Assembly (NCBI GenBank): GCA_950097015.1
Contig: CATNEN010000001.1
Coordinates: 13,847,501 to 13,911,500, forward strand
From: Macrostomum hystrix
Lineage: Eukaryota > Platyhelminthes > Macrostomidae
Length of the DNA: 64,000 nucleotides
Reading direction: 5' to 3'
The notes below the pieces were generated by a model. It saw only the letters and a program-made list of their open reading frames with translations. It made no database searches and had not been told where the DNA came from. Positions 45,470-55,923 of the stretch are shown one piece after another. Both the position numbers and the translations under genes were made by a program. Position 1 is the stretch's first letter, and the number at the start of each line of letters is the position of its first letter.

Positions 45470-46685
45470 AAATCTTGCTGCAGGAGTCAGCGAATGAAAC
45501 AGAGACCGAATTTAGCAACAATCCGTCCTTACTTTTTGTTTAGATGTCAAGTTTTCTAATGGCCACAAAATCGAGTAAATCAAACTGTCGAAATTCGCAA
45601 TTTTCTCGTGAAATTTAAGTTTTCTGAGCTTTTCAACATCCTAGTTTAGTTGTTAGAAATTAAATTACAGACTTCCTTTAAAAAATGACAATTGACATTC
45701 GAACCCTGGTGTCAAAATCTCTCGATATCGACATTTGAAACGCACTCGTAGCTACAAAATCTGTTTTCGACTTTTCGTTATGGTTCTGCCTAAATGAAAT
45801 TCAATTATATTGAGTAAAACGTTGAGGCATGGATGAATGAATAGAATGGATTGCTACTCGTATTCTGGCTCTGGCTATTTTCATTTTTGACTCTTTTGCA
45901 TCCGGTTCCATCCATTTTGCATCCATGCGTTGAGGTCTTTGGCCTACTTTTCTCAACTCCAGGGTGGTACCATAGGGACTCTCCGGGAATATGAGGTCAT
46001 TTATTTCACTAACCCTTGGGGACCGACTCGCCGTGATGGACGAATTGCTGGTGTCGCCCAGGGAGGTCCGTCGGATTTGCCAGCAGCTATGTTGCTCCCA
46101 AGAAGTGCTCAGCGGTTTCGTCGCCCGAGTTACCGAAACTGCTGGCGGCATTTGGGATATCGGCCTGAATAAATTGGTGCCTGGAGAAGCAGCAATGTCC
46201 AGACAGGATCCCAGCGGCAGCACAGATTTCTCTCTGACTGGTGGGCTGTGGGACAGCGCCTATGGATGGCTTGTCGTTCGCCCATGTAGAGCGTTGCTGG
46301 GTTTTGCCTAACGATTTTATACTCGAGTTTTATAACACCGACCTCAATCGGGACGAGAGGCTCAGACACCAGTTTGGTCAGACAACATGTTGAGGAGGGC
46401 ATGTAGTTGAATGTAGTCGAGTTGACTCTGCTGCTACAGATGGCCTTCAGTTTGGCTATCAGAGTTAAAAAAGATGTCCCTGCTGGACACAGAGCTGGAG
46501 CTGATTGCGAGGACCTCTGATAGTGGGGTCTCTTGATGAATGCTCAAACAGAAGATGAGCTTCAGCTTTCTTCTATCTACGAGTACATTTCCAGCCCGAA
46601 GAAAATTCATTGAGCGTTGATTCCTAGCTCAAGGATCTTTCTATGGCATCAGCAGATCAACAGGACGACAATAGGGGATAAGGAC
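45470..46685. other. intergenic, no gene recognised
   Basis: Overlapping ORFs of 80-140 codons occur on both strands around 45,800-46,400. None shows known domains, so I do not call a gene. Confidence 0.4.
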
Positions 46686-46689
46686 TCTG

Positions 46690-47045
46690 TCAAAGATGAT
46701 AAATTGGCATCTGCTTGGACACATTCAAGATGATAAATTGGCGTCTGCTTGGACACATTCAAGATTATAAATTGGCATCTGCTTGGACACATTCAAGATT
46801 ATAAATTGGCATCTGCTTGGACACATTCAAGATTATAAATTGGCATCTGCTTGGACACATTCAAGATTATAAATTGGCATCTGCTTGGACACATTCAAGA
46901 TTATAAATTGGCATCTGCTTGGACACATTCAAGATGATAAATTGGCATCTGCTTGGACACATTCAAGATGATAAATTGGCATCTGCTTGGACACATTCAA
47001 GATGATAAATTGGCATCTGCTTGGACACATTCAAGATTATAAATT
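46690..47045. repeat. 34-bp minisatellite (core aaattggcatctgcttggac)
   Basis: About ten near-identical 34-bp copies; the only common variation is aagatgata versus aagattata. It lies between the two glycine-rich genes. Confidence 0.93.
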
Positions 47046-47753
47046 GTGTCATCGAAAAGACGATACGAAAATTTACTGTCAATAAACGCTCGAGTTGAAT
47101 GGTACAAAGCAAATGGAATACTGCTGTCCCCTTCATTCTGGGATTTCTTGGTGAGTGTAAATCTAGGCTTTTGGAAAATATCTGCAGATCAACACTTTGC
47201 AATTGTCTTCTCGAAGGCCTGGCTCCGGCTAGCGAACAGTCGAGCCAAGACTCGAAGAGCAGATCCGAAAGAAGCGAAGGCAACTACGACTTCAATTTCA
47301 TGGCTGTTTAACCAGCTCATAACTCTACTATGTCCTATCAAACATTGACTGCTTGCGAATCTGGGAGTAGCGAATAGTTAAAAATGGAAGTCAAACAGCA
47401 GCTACTTTCAGTGCTGTTTGCTGCTGCCTGTCGGAATTCTCCTTTGACGGTTCTGCCTTGCGAGGGCCGCTGGGCCCGCTCCGCTCAAACAGAAGGCAAT
47501 CACGCCACTGCAAAGCATTGTTTCAGTGGCAGAAAATGTAGAACTGTTCCAGATTTGCTCAGAAGGCTTGCAAATAAAGTTCCATTAACTTTCAGCGGTT
47601 CCTATTTCGCAGATGAAATTCAAATCCATTTGATGCTGGGACCCCGACAACTCAAGGCTATTTAATGCGTATAGCAGAGACCGCTTACCTGCCTTCATGC
47701 AGTCGAACTCTGACACCACCAGAGTCCGATTTGAGCTGACTGCGAAATTCACA

Positions 47754-47799
47754 ATGGGATTGACGGTGTTGGCTGCTCTGCTGCTTGTTTGCACCACCG
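47754..47799 (+). pseudogene. orphan signal-peptide exon of a glycine-rich gene
   Basis: An ATG followed by MGLTVLAALLLVCTT and a donor GTGAGT at 47,800, ending in phase 1 exactly as exon 1 of both glycine-rich genes. The local sequence ctgctgcttgtttgc parallels cttctgcttgttcgc of copy 1. No matching second exon lies between it and the next first exon at 48,092, so it is either an alternative first exon of the 48-kb gene or the remnant of a third copy. Confidence 0.55.
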
Positions 47800-47837
47800 G
47801 TGAGTACTGCTGCTGCTGCTTTCGTAACTTCCAGCAA

Positions 47838-48068
47838 ATCGACTCAAGCCCTATCACCTCGACTCAAACCCTAGCAACTCGACTCAAACCCCAGCAACTC
47901 GACTCAAACCCCAGCAACTCGACTCAAACCCCAGCAACTCGACTCAAACCCTAGCAACTCGACTCAAACCCCAGCAACTCGACTCAAACCCCAGCAACAC
48001 GACTCAAACCCTAGCAACTCGACTCAAACCCTAGCAGCTCGACTCAAACCCTAGCAGCTCGACTCAAA
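47838..48068. repeat. 20-bp minisatellite (gactcaaaccccagcaactc)
   Basis: About 11 units, with ctagca/ccagca and caactc/cagctc variants. It begins some 40 bp after the orphan donor and ends about 25 bp before the start codon of the second glycine-rich gene. Confidence 0.93.
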
Positions 48069-48091
48069 GTGACTTCACTGTGAGACTTGCA

Positions 48092-51000
48092 ATGCGACTA
48101 ATAACACTTTTAGCCCTGCTCATTGTTCGCACTGCAGAAGGTGAGTCCCAGTTGGCATTTGAGCAATCCAGTCAATCCACCAGATGCTCCGGACGCGGAT
48201 CTTTCTGCATGCGTAGCATTGTGCCGCAGCATTTGCATGCTTCATTCTTCATTCACTGTTCGCAAATCATTTTCCATGATTTTGCACCTGAATCCACTTC
48301 CTCAGTGACGGCCTCGAGTGTGACGGTGTTCCGTCGAGATGCCAGCGGCTCCATCACTCTGAATGAGTCGGTGAGCAGCAGCCTGAGCAGTGAGTCCGGC
48401 TGCGACTCCGACATCAAGTGCGTGACATTGTGCGAAAAGAGAGGCTGCTCTGCCGCAGTGCTGAATGAGACCAGCCGCGTCTGCCAGATCGTAGTCATCA
48501 ACGATGAGTCATCGGGTGCAGCGGGTCCGAACGGCAGTCACGTGACGAGGCAGCTGGGCTCGCCAACCGACGGAGCCGTGAGGCTGTGGAAGGCGGATGA
48601 CTTCGAGCAGCAGCTTCGGTCCAAGAGCTTTCGACTCGCCGTCACAAGTGAGAAATAAACCAATGAATTTTGAATTTGGGATTCGGGTTGGAATCATTCC
48701 TTTACGAATTTGAAATAATCCTATCCAATTCTATTCCTGTGACTCATCCTTTGCGAAAGACCTCGTTTCTAGAACTGACCAGGACACCCAGTAGATGCCC
48801 GCATACAGTGCCTCTATCAGCCGTTTAGTATAGAAAATATAAAATTAATAATTTAAATATATTAAAAAAATCTGGTAAAGAAAAATCCCAGCGGGTGGCT
48901 GTGGCTCCATAGAAGACCAGAAGCAATTCACAGCTGATACTGGGATTGGGATTGTGGAATGGAGTTTGGGTTCTGGGAAAATGACGTGTGTTTGACAAGG
49001 CGCGTTTATGGTGCGTATTTATTGATTAGCAAGTTCAAAGGTTCTAAACGAAACTGAAAGTAGGCTCGAGGTCTTAAGACATCGCCGTTGGCGCGCAACC
49101 ATGAGGTGAGTGGGTCTGCTATAAACTCGGGTGCGTTGTCCGACACTACTGTCTCCGGAACGCCAAATCGTGTGAATACGGTTCTGAGGCAATGTATGAT
49201 GGAATCGGTTGCCCGGTCGCGGCATGGGAAGGCCTCTATCCAACGTGAGAAAGAGTCCAGGATGACAAAATGTTATCAGTGTTATTTACGTAGGCCCAAT
49301 CCATATGAATGCGCGCTGGAATGGGGTAGCCTGACGGTGACCAAAGATCACTGTCTTGACCATTATGTGGGTGTAGCTGATTGCAGCCGGGGCAACACAA
49401 AAGCTCCCAAACCGAATGACAGTCTAGCATCTGAATAAAAATTCACACCCTTTACGATGAACTAACTAACTGAACAAGATATTCATCAAGTCTTGTCGAA
49501 GACCCTGATGACAAGGACAACTAACATTGTTCTGTGTGAACCTCTACAGCGAATCCCTACTAGTTAAAAAAATAAACACAATACAATATAGTGAGCATTA
49601 ATAACCGGCATGGTTTCATGATGAAATTTTGTGAGCAGAAAAATGCTGCCTATATTGTTGGTTTTTGCCACCAGAATCTTCGACGAGAATTCTGGAATTT
49701 GTGAGTCTAGAAGTTGTTTCATCAGCTAGAGTGCCGTGTTCTGGATTACCAAGGCGATTGGTTATATATTTTAGGAGATGCAGAAGGAAGAAAAATCTGG
49801 GTATTTGAAATACCCCATGTCTTTCGAATGTTAAAGGAAACGGGAAGATTAATTAATTAACGCCCTTGACCCAACTGTAACAGCTTGAGCTTGTTGAGAG
49901 AACGTTGGCACTTGAAAAGTTTGCAGTTGAAACCATAGCAAACGAACTTGTAGGGAAAAGTACAACAGAGAGGGATCGACCGATAACAATAATACGAGTA
50001 TAAAATGAGACCAGCGCTAAAACTGGGTTTCAAAGCACAGCAGAAAAGGAGAGTGGGATTCCTTTGGTGGCAGTCCCGAATCCCAAGGATTAAAAAGAAC
50101 AAGCGAATTTAGTAAAGTGATCAGCGAGCAATATTGCAAAACAACGCTGACACAAGCGTGAATAAATATGGTAAATTATTAGCGAGATAAACGAAAAGAA
50201 ACATAACTAATAAATTCAGTTGGCGCAGAAAAAGAAGATTGCGAGTTGAGCACAAGAACGGTTGAAAAAGGGGGCTAAAGATAAAAACCATTGAGAAGAA
50301 AGAAGACAGGCTGAAAAGGACGGACCAGGAGAGATAAAGATAACAGAAACAGAACAGAAGGACCAAAATAAAATTTTCATCTTACTTCAACTTAACTCAA
50401 ATTGCTCTTTTTAAGCAATTTTTCAAAGCAAAGCAAAGCAATTTCACTTTGCCGATTAGCTTCTCACACCTGGCTCGTTACATGTGAGCAGCTAATCTCT
50501 CACACTGCCGCATCACTATTCGACTCACCAAACAGACAGCAGCTCCGGCCGGAACGGATCGGTTCAGCTCTTCTCCATGCCGTTCGCTGCCTGCTTCCGC
50601 ATCGAGGCCTTCGGAGCTGCTGGGGGCAACACAACACAACCGAGCCGCGGCGGCAGAGGCGCCTCATCAGCTGGGAGCTTCTGGCTCGCCGATGGCACCC
50701 GACTGGACATTGTGGTCGGACAGGCCGGTGGCAACTCGGCGTGTGGTTATGGCGCAGGTGGTGGCGGTGGCAGCTTCGTGTACATCAACAACGGCACTGG
50801 CAGTCCTCGGCTGCTCCTGGCTGCTGGAGGAGGCGGAGGGACATCTTGGAATTGGGGTAAGTGCACTGAAGCTCAGAAGAGAGTGCGCCATTCGAAAATA
50901 TTTGTTTCTCTCTTAGCAGTCACTGAGAGCTTAAAGTTTATAGTTGTTAGTGATTGGAATGGTTTAGGCTGTTGAGTCAGGGCTCATAATGCAGCCTTTG

Positions 51001-52225
51001 TAGGCCCAGAGCTCAAGCATTCACTGAATGAGCCTCAGCGACTGGTGCAGTCCCTCCAGGTTCAGCCAGGGTCACAGATAGCAGAGCAGGATAAGCGTCT
51101 GAGGCCAGGAGTTGCTGGGCAGGAAGGACCATCGATGTCGAGGGCTCTGATTGGCAGGCGTCACATTCAATGGACTTGAACTTTCAAAGCTGCAGTGCAG
51201 CAGATTTAGACAGAAGCAACATGGAGGGCAAATCCTGGCTGACAAGCGATTAATCGGTAAATTTAATTCTCTTCATTAGCCATCCAAAGCAGTTTGACGA
51301 AAAATTGCCAATCAAGAATATAGGAACATGGATTTCATCGCGCAAAAACTTGGCTGTTTAAAACATTTTCATTGAACACAGACAAAGTACACTCCCTTCC
51401 AGCTACTCAGTCCATCGTTAGTATTGAGTAGCTCGTATCAGCAGGGTTTTAGCAGACAGATTCGAGGCAGTTGGAGGACAGATCTGCGCATGCTCGAGGA
51501 ACTCGGAGATCCGCAGATAGGTTGTGAAATTCATGAGATAAAGAATTGAGCAGCTCATATTCGTACTAGCGTAGATTATTTTAGAACTACTGAAAGTGAA
51601 AATTGGCTTGTCCGCCAGTTTTACAGACTTTCAGCAATAAATTAGGAAACTGGCAGCTCACCGAGCGGTGTGCCACCTGAGCTGATTGACAGAAACCATG
51701 CAAACCCATGGAATATTCGCTGAAATCCCAGATGGCGTGAGTGGTGATGGCGGCATCAACGGCTCGGACAGCTGGCCGAAGAACAAATGGACTGGCGCTG
51801 GAGGAGCTGCCGGTCAGCCGGGTCTGGTGGCGCCCTATCGCTACAACTCCATCTTCTCGTGCGGCGGTGCCGGCGCCGGCTGGCTCGGCTCGGCCCAGCC
51901 CAGCAACTTGTCCTTCCCTGATCCCGGAGGTCCCGGTCTGAGCCGCATCGACGGCTGGCTCGGCGGAGCTCGCAACTCCTCCTGCCCCACTGGCGACGGC
52001 GGCTTCGGTGGAGGCGGGGCTGGCGGCGGCTGCTGCGCTGGCGAACGCATCGGTGCTAGCGGCGGAGGCGGCGGATTCAGCGGTGGAGGTGCAGGCACAC
52101 GCGACGGACAGGCTGGAGGTGGGGGCGGCTCCTTCTGCAGCGGCTTCGGCTGCGCCACCGCCACCGGCGCCAACTCGGAGCCGCAGGGCCGCGTGCTGCT
52201 GAGCGCGTCTGCGGCCTGCGGCTGA
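48092..52225 (+). CDS. secreted glycine-rich protein with ALK/LTK-type GRD, copy 2
   Basis: Exons 48092-48140, 48306-48647, 50536-50856 and 51732-52225 join in phase to 401 residues. Donors are GTGAGT, GTGAGA and GTAAGT; acceptors end tcag, acag and ccag. Exon 1 encodes a signal peptide (MRLITLLALLIVRTAE). Exon 2 has a PAN/apple-like Cys pattern (CVTLCEKRGCSAAVLNETSRVC). Exons 3-4 give the glycine-rich domain: RIEAFGAAGG, GTRLDIVVGQAGG, GAGGGGGSFVY, LLLAAGGGGG, GGFGGGGAGGGCC and GGGGGFSGGGAG, ending SASAACG. In ALK/LTK this domain binds cytokine ligands; here there is no membrane segment or kinase, so a secreted binding or structural role is inferred. Unlike copy 1, all splice sites look intact. 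Intron 2 (1.9 kb) contains an integrase fragment and a dispersed repeat. Intron 3 is about 0.9 kb with no recognisable content. Confidence 0.8.
49019..49440 (-). mobile_element. Ty3-type integrase fragment in intron 2 of glycine-rich gene
   Basis: On the minus strand, frames contain RIHMDWAYV (first catalytic Asp), then LDSFSRWIEAFP and GVPETVVSDNAPEF (second catalytic Asp). This is the core of a Ty3/gypsy-type integrase. A one-base frameshift separates the first and second parts, near 49,268. The third catalytic Glu region is absent. It lies antisense to the host gene and differs in sequence from the element at 53-63 kb. Confidence 0.8.
49625..49845. repeat. dispersed repeat, copy B
   Basis: Matches 1,430-1,690 in order and orientation (gtgagcag, ttgccaccaga, gaagttgtttcatc, atattttaggagatgcagaa, aaaaatctgggtatt). 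No coding capacity. Confidence 0.65.
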
Positions 52226-52257
52226 CGCTCAGAGCGAGGGGAGCCGCCAATCTGTGC

Positions 52258-52505
52258 CTCAGGTGGCGACAGTTGGTGACAGGTGGTGACAGGTGGTGAC
52301 AGGTGGTGACAGGTGGTGACAGGTGGTGACAGGTGGTGACAGGTGGTGACAGGTGGTCACAGGTGGTGACAGGAGGTGACAGGTGGTGACAGGTGATAAC
52401 AGGTGGTGACAGGTAGTGATCCGTGATGACAGGTGGTGACAGGTGGTGACAGGTGATGACAGGTGGTGACAGGTGGTGACAGGTAGTGATCTGTGATGAC
52501 AGGAG
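52258..52505. repeat. 10-bp minisatellite (aggtggtgac)
   Basis: About 24 copies of a 10-bp unit with gataac, gtgatc and gatgac variants. It starts about 30 bp after the stop codon of the second glycine-rich gene and so probably lies in its 3' UTR. Confidence 0.93.
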
Positions 52506-52725
52506 TGACTGGAAGCAGTGATTCAGTGATGCCCAGAAACATTGACAATAAGACTGCAGAAGATCGGATCAATTGAAATTATTTACCGGACTCAGTGTCA
52601 AATGGTTTTGACACTTTGACAATCCAAAATAGTTTTTTGGATTGCAAGCGAAAAGCAGCACAAGAATTCAAAATTTTCCCATGTCAAGTTGCTAATTTAT
52701 TTATTACTTCTGCACTCGTTTATTC

Positions 52726-52930
52726 GACACAAATACTGTTTATTCACCACATATACAGTTTATTCAACACAAATACAGTTTATTCAACACAAATACAGTT
52801 TATTCAACACAAATACTGTTTATGCAACACAAATACTGTTTATTGAACACAGATACTGTTTATTCAACACAAATACTGTTTATGCAACACAAATACAGTT
52901 TATTCAACACAAATGCTGTTTATTCAACGC
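52726..52930. repeat. 20-bp minisatellite (acaaatacagtttattcaac)
   Basis: About ten AT-rich units with tatgcaac, tattgaac and atactg variants. Confidence 0.92.
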
Positions 52931-52934
52931 TGGT

Positions 52935-53480
52935 TTGACGCTGGCTTAGGACAGTGAAGGGTTGATTGGAAGTCACAGTTTGCAGCAATGGCATTTCACA
53001 CGAGTCGCGATTGCGACATCCTATGAAAACCATTGGTTCAAATGTCCATCAACCCCAGTGTGACTTCAGTGACAAGATTCGACTGCGATAGACGTGGAAG
53101 GCATCGATAGCCAGCTAATACCAGCTCCTTAGCTGTCATGCTAGTTTATTGCTGGGTTCGAGCATTGCTTGGGGTAGGCACAACAATTCTGTTCGTGACC
53201 TGTGGGACGAGTGTGACTGGGCTGGCATGAGGCCAATAGAATCACTCCCTTCTTTCACAGACTCCACTCCCCTTTCTCCCCTGTCATCTTCTCTGGTAGC
53301 TGCTTTCCCCTATCCTCTCCCCCGACATTTCCTCTCTCATTTGTCCCCTTCCTCCGCACAGGCGAGCCTCTCAGCCAACCCTTTCAGCATCGGCAGCTGC
53401 TTAGAGTTGATTTCTCATGACGAGTTTTGGCGTGTTGATCAGACACACGAAACTCCCACTTCTAGACAATGGGGAACAAT
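52935..53480. other. intergenic flank of retroelement
   Basis: No gene recognised. A stretch at 53,225-53,370 is CT-rich. A B-box-like word (ttggttcaaatgtcc) near 53,033 is not backed by a full tRNA fold. Confidence 0.4.
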
Positions 53481-54041
53481 TGCCTAGGAATTTATAACAG
53501 TCACTTGAGACTTACTGCAATTGCTTCTTGTTCCTTGAGTAGTTTGTAGTCTTCTGGTCTTCGAAAGCCGGCGGTTCTTATTATCCTTGTTCTGGTCGAC
53601 CGTGAGGTTTCGAGTCTGTGTTTCTTGAGTCTTTGTAGTCTTGTCTTCTTTGTCTTCTTGGCAGCTGCTTGAGTTTGTCTGTTGGCCAATAAATGACGAG
53701 AGCGAATCAGATTACTTTTCGGTTTCCTCGAGCTCGGAATTCACAATAGAAACGTGCGCCCTAGTGAACAATTGAAATCTCTCGTGTATATCTCTAATAG
53801 GTCCTCCTGAAGAGCGTCTTCTTCGTTACCTCCGAAAGATAACGGATAACTCAAATCAAATCAATCAATAATCCTCTAGGAATGTATCCTAGGAAACAAG
53901 GAGGCTAGTAATCTATTAGTAATCTATTAGTAATCTATTTAACTCATTCCTAAAAATAGATTAAACGTTGTAGCTATGGTTTCCTTGTGACATTACTTTA
54001 AGCAGCGTGTTAAGCAAAAGCACATTTTACAACTCTCTACA
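53481..54041 (-). repeat. candidate 3' LTR
   Basis: On the minus strand it starts TGTAGAGAGTTG right after a purine tract (AAAAAAAGGAGA, then TAT) and could end at CCTAGGCA near 53,481. Length would be about 561 bp with TG...CA ends. The 5' partner is not in the window, so the boundaries are unproven. Confidence 0.4.
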
Positions 54042-54449
54042 ATATCTCCTTTTTTTACGAAAAAATTCGTCCCGAATTTATTATTGACAAATAAAATTTT
54101 GGTATAAAGATGTAGGAGAATATACTGATATGCAACTTATTGTTGAAATAGTTGATAATTCGATTTAAAACTCACACCTAAAGCGTGAGAGTTAATAGCT
54201 CGTACCATCACCGAGCAGTAGCAATAATTGTCATTATGTATATCTATATATCCGCTACGAACGTATTAGTTAGTGGTAATTGTAGGCAAAATTGTAATTA
54301 AGAGGCGATAGTGAATGTAAGAAAAGTGTTGGATTTTCATTCACCCATAGATGATGTTGTTTAGGTGTGTTGGGTGTTGTCGCCTTATTTTTTCGACCAT
54401 CTTGCTTATCGGCCAAAAAAGTTTTTGCAGTTGTGTGTAGGTTATTAGT

Positions 54450-54962
54450 TTATTCGGTCCGTTCCATCAACATGAGGAAGGTGTCGAACGCCGTTGGTTC
54501 TCCTGGACTTTCAGCAATATTGTGGGCGAGCAGTAAGAGCCTTTGACGATGCGCTTTTAAACGCCATGGTATTGGCCATGATTTTATGTTACTCGTTAAG
54601 TCGTTTATGCTGGCCTCCTCGCAGTTATTTTCGTCTAGTAGGAGGTCTAGGTGTATGGGCGTCATGTAGGTGATCTTTGTAGTATTGTCCAACATCTTCT
54701 CTAAACAGTCTGGGCAGGAAGTGCTGTTTCTTCTTGCCATTGATTGTAAGCAGCTAAAACAACTCCAATATCGATTTTCGCACAATCGTATGTTGGGTTG
54801 TTCGTTGCATAGGACGCACCATACTCGGCTCCTGCGACACAGCGGACATGTAGGTAGTGGGCCCTGGCTTGTGCAGTTTAGACAGACTTTATGCCCCCAT
54901 TCGCATACTGGAACCAGATCTAGGCGTTCGTCGAGGCAGATGGGGCACAACTCTCGATTCAT
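54450..54962 (-). CDS. double RING-like zinc-finger protein 2 (retroelement-associated)
   Basis: 170 codons from ATG. The first finger reads CPICLDERLDLVPV, then CEWGHKVCLNC and CPLC, a C3HC4-type RING. A second Cys/His cluster follows at once: CVLCNEQPNIRLC, then CFSCLQ and CPDC. The C-terminal half is helical and without known motifs. It shares this two-cluster layout with the ORF at 55,257-55,634, so the two are paralogues. RING domains usually act as E3 ubiquitin ligases. The position between integrase and the 3' LTR suggests an accessory gene of the element; capture from a host is an inference. The frame is intact, in contrast to pol. Confidence 0.65.
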   Translation of the reverse strand: MNRELCPICLDERLDLVPVCEWGHKVCLNCTSQGPLPTCPLCRRSRVWCVLCNEQPNIRLCENRYWSCFSCLQSMARRNSTSCPDCLEKMLDNTTKITYMTPIHLDLLLDENNCEEASINDLTSNIKSWPIPWRLKAHRQRLLLLAHNIAESPGEPTAFDTFLMLMERTE

Positions 54963-55256
54963 CTGTTGAAATATTTTAATAATATTCTGATTCAGAGTTA
55001 TTATACTGGTATGTTTCTTGAGATGGTAGTATATATGATAGATCCTCGTTTCGCAAAATTAGTGTGGGAAGAATTGTACAGAAAATGGGACAGGGATGAA
55101 GATTCATGTCATAGACAAGATTAAACAGTTTTTGTGCAATATCATGTATGGACAATTGTCTAAGCTTAGGGCCGTATTGCAATGAGTATCGTACGCTCGT
55201 ACAATGTTTTTACGCGTTTTGTGAGCAATTCGTGGTATAGGCCATGGTTTTAGAAG

Positions 55257-55634
55257 TTAAATTATCTTATTAGAGGAAAAAAGAGTATAGGTTAATGGAT
55301 GAAGTTGGCAACCATAATTTGGTTTAATACGCGCAAGTTTGTTATAAATCATGAATAGTGGGGTATTATTGCAAACAGGACATTGGAAAATGGCTCGATA
55401 GGCAAACTTCTTCATGCATTGCGGACACATAAAATGTTGGTTTTGACAGTATTGTACTGTTCGCCATGAGTTACATATCATACATTGGCGGAGATTTCCA
55501 CGGCACAGAGGACAGTTTTTTAATGGTTTTTTGTAGTGTGCGAGGCTTAAGCAAGAACCGCAAACATGGTGTTTATTGACACATATACATGGTAGTTTAC
55601 ATGAGAATTCTGTAAGACAGACAGGACAGTCCAT
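55257..55634 (-). CDS. double RING-like zinc-finger protein 1 (retroelement-associated)
   Basis: 125 codons from an ATG in a strong context (ACC before, G after). First finger: CPVCLTEF, CICVNKHHVCGSC, then CPLC. Second cluster: CMICNSWRTVQYC, CPQC, then CPVC. The architecture matches the next ORF downstream. It starts about 290 bp after the end of the integrase frame. A host ubiquitin-ligase-like activity is inferred from the RING alone. Nothing is known to me of such a pair in Ty3 elements. Confidence 0.65.
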   Translation of the reverse strand: MDCPVCLTEFSCKLPCICVNKHHVCGSCLSLAHYKKPLKNCPLCRGNLRQCMICNSWRTVQYCQNQHFMCPQCMKKFAYRAIFQCPVCNNTPLFMIYNKLARIKPNYGCQLHPLTYTLFSSNKII

Positions 55635-55923
55635 GGTAGTGTTCGCGAAAATTTTGTGGGCGTTTGCAGAGAGCAGAGGTTTAGTCGCCTTTTACGACAA
55701 GCTTGAGAAGCTGTAGTGCTATTCTTAATCCCGGTCACTACACGGGGAACAATAAACGAGTAATTTAACGAGAACGTAGGTTATACGTCTGCTTATTTGG
55801 TGGTGTGTTTGTGGTTTGTGTCTCGGCATGTGCTGTTGCAATGTGCGTGTTTGTTGTTTTTGTGTGTTCTGGATTCTGTAACGTTGGAAGGAATGTAGTG
55901 TCCTTAGTGATGCGTTTTAAACG

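Noticed and set aside
45801-46311. Overlapping ORFs of 80-140 codons
   Set aside because: No domain recognised and both strands open; not enough to call a gene.
53005-53050. Possible tRNA-like sequence ending ttggttcaaatgtcc
   Set aside because: Acceptor and D stems do not pair; not called.
53501-53689. Lys/Arg-rich minus-strand ORF of 62 codons inside the candidate LTR
   Set aside because: No ATG start, low complexity, and it lies in LTR-like sequence; probably chance.
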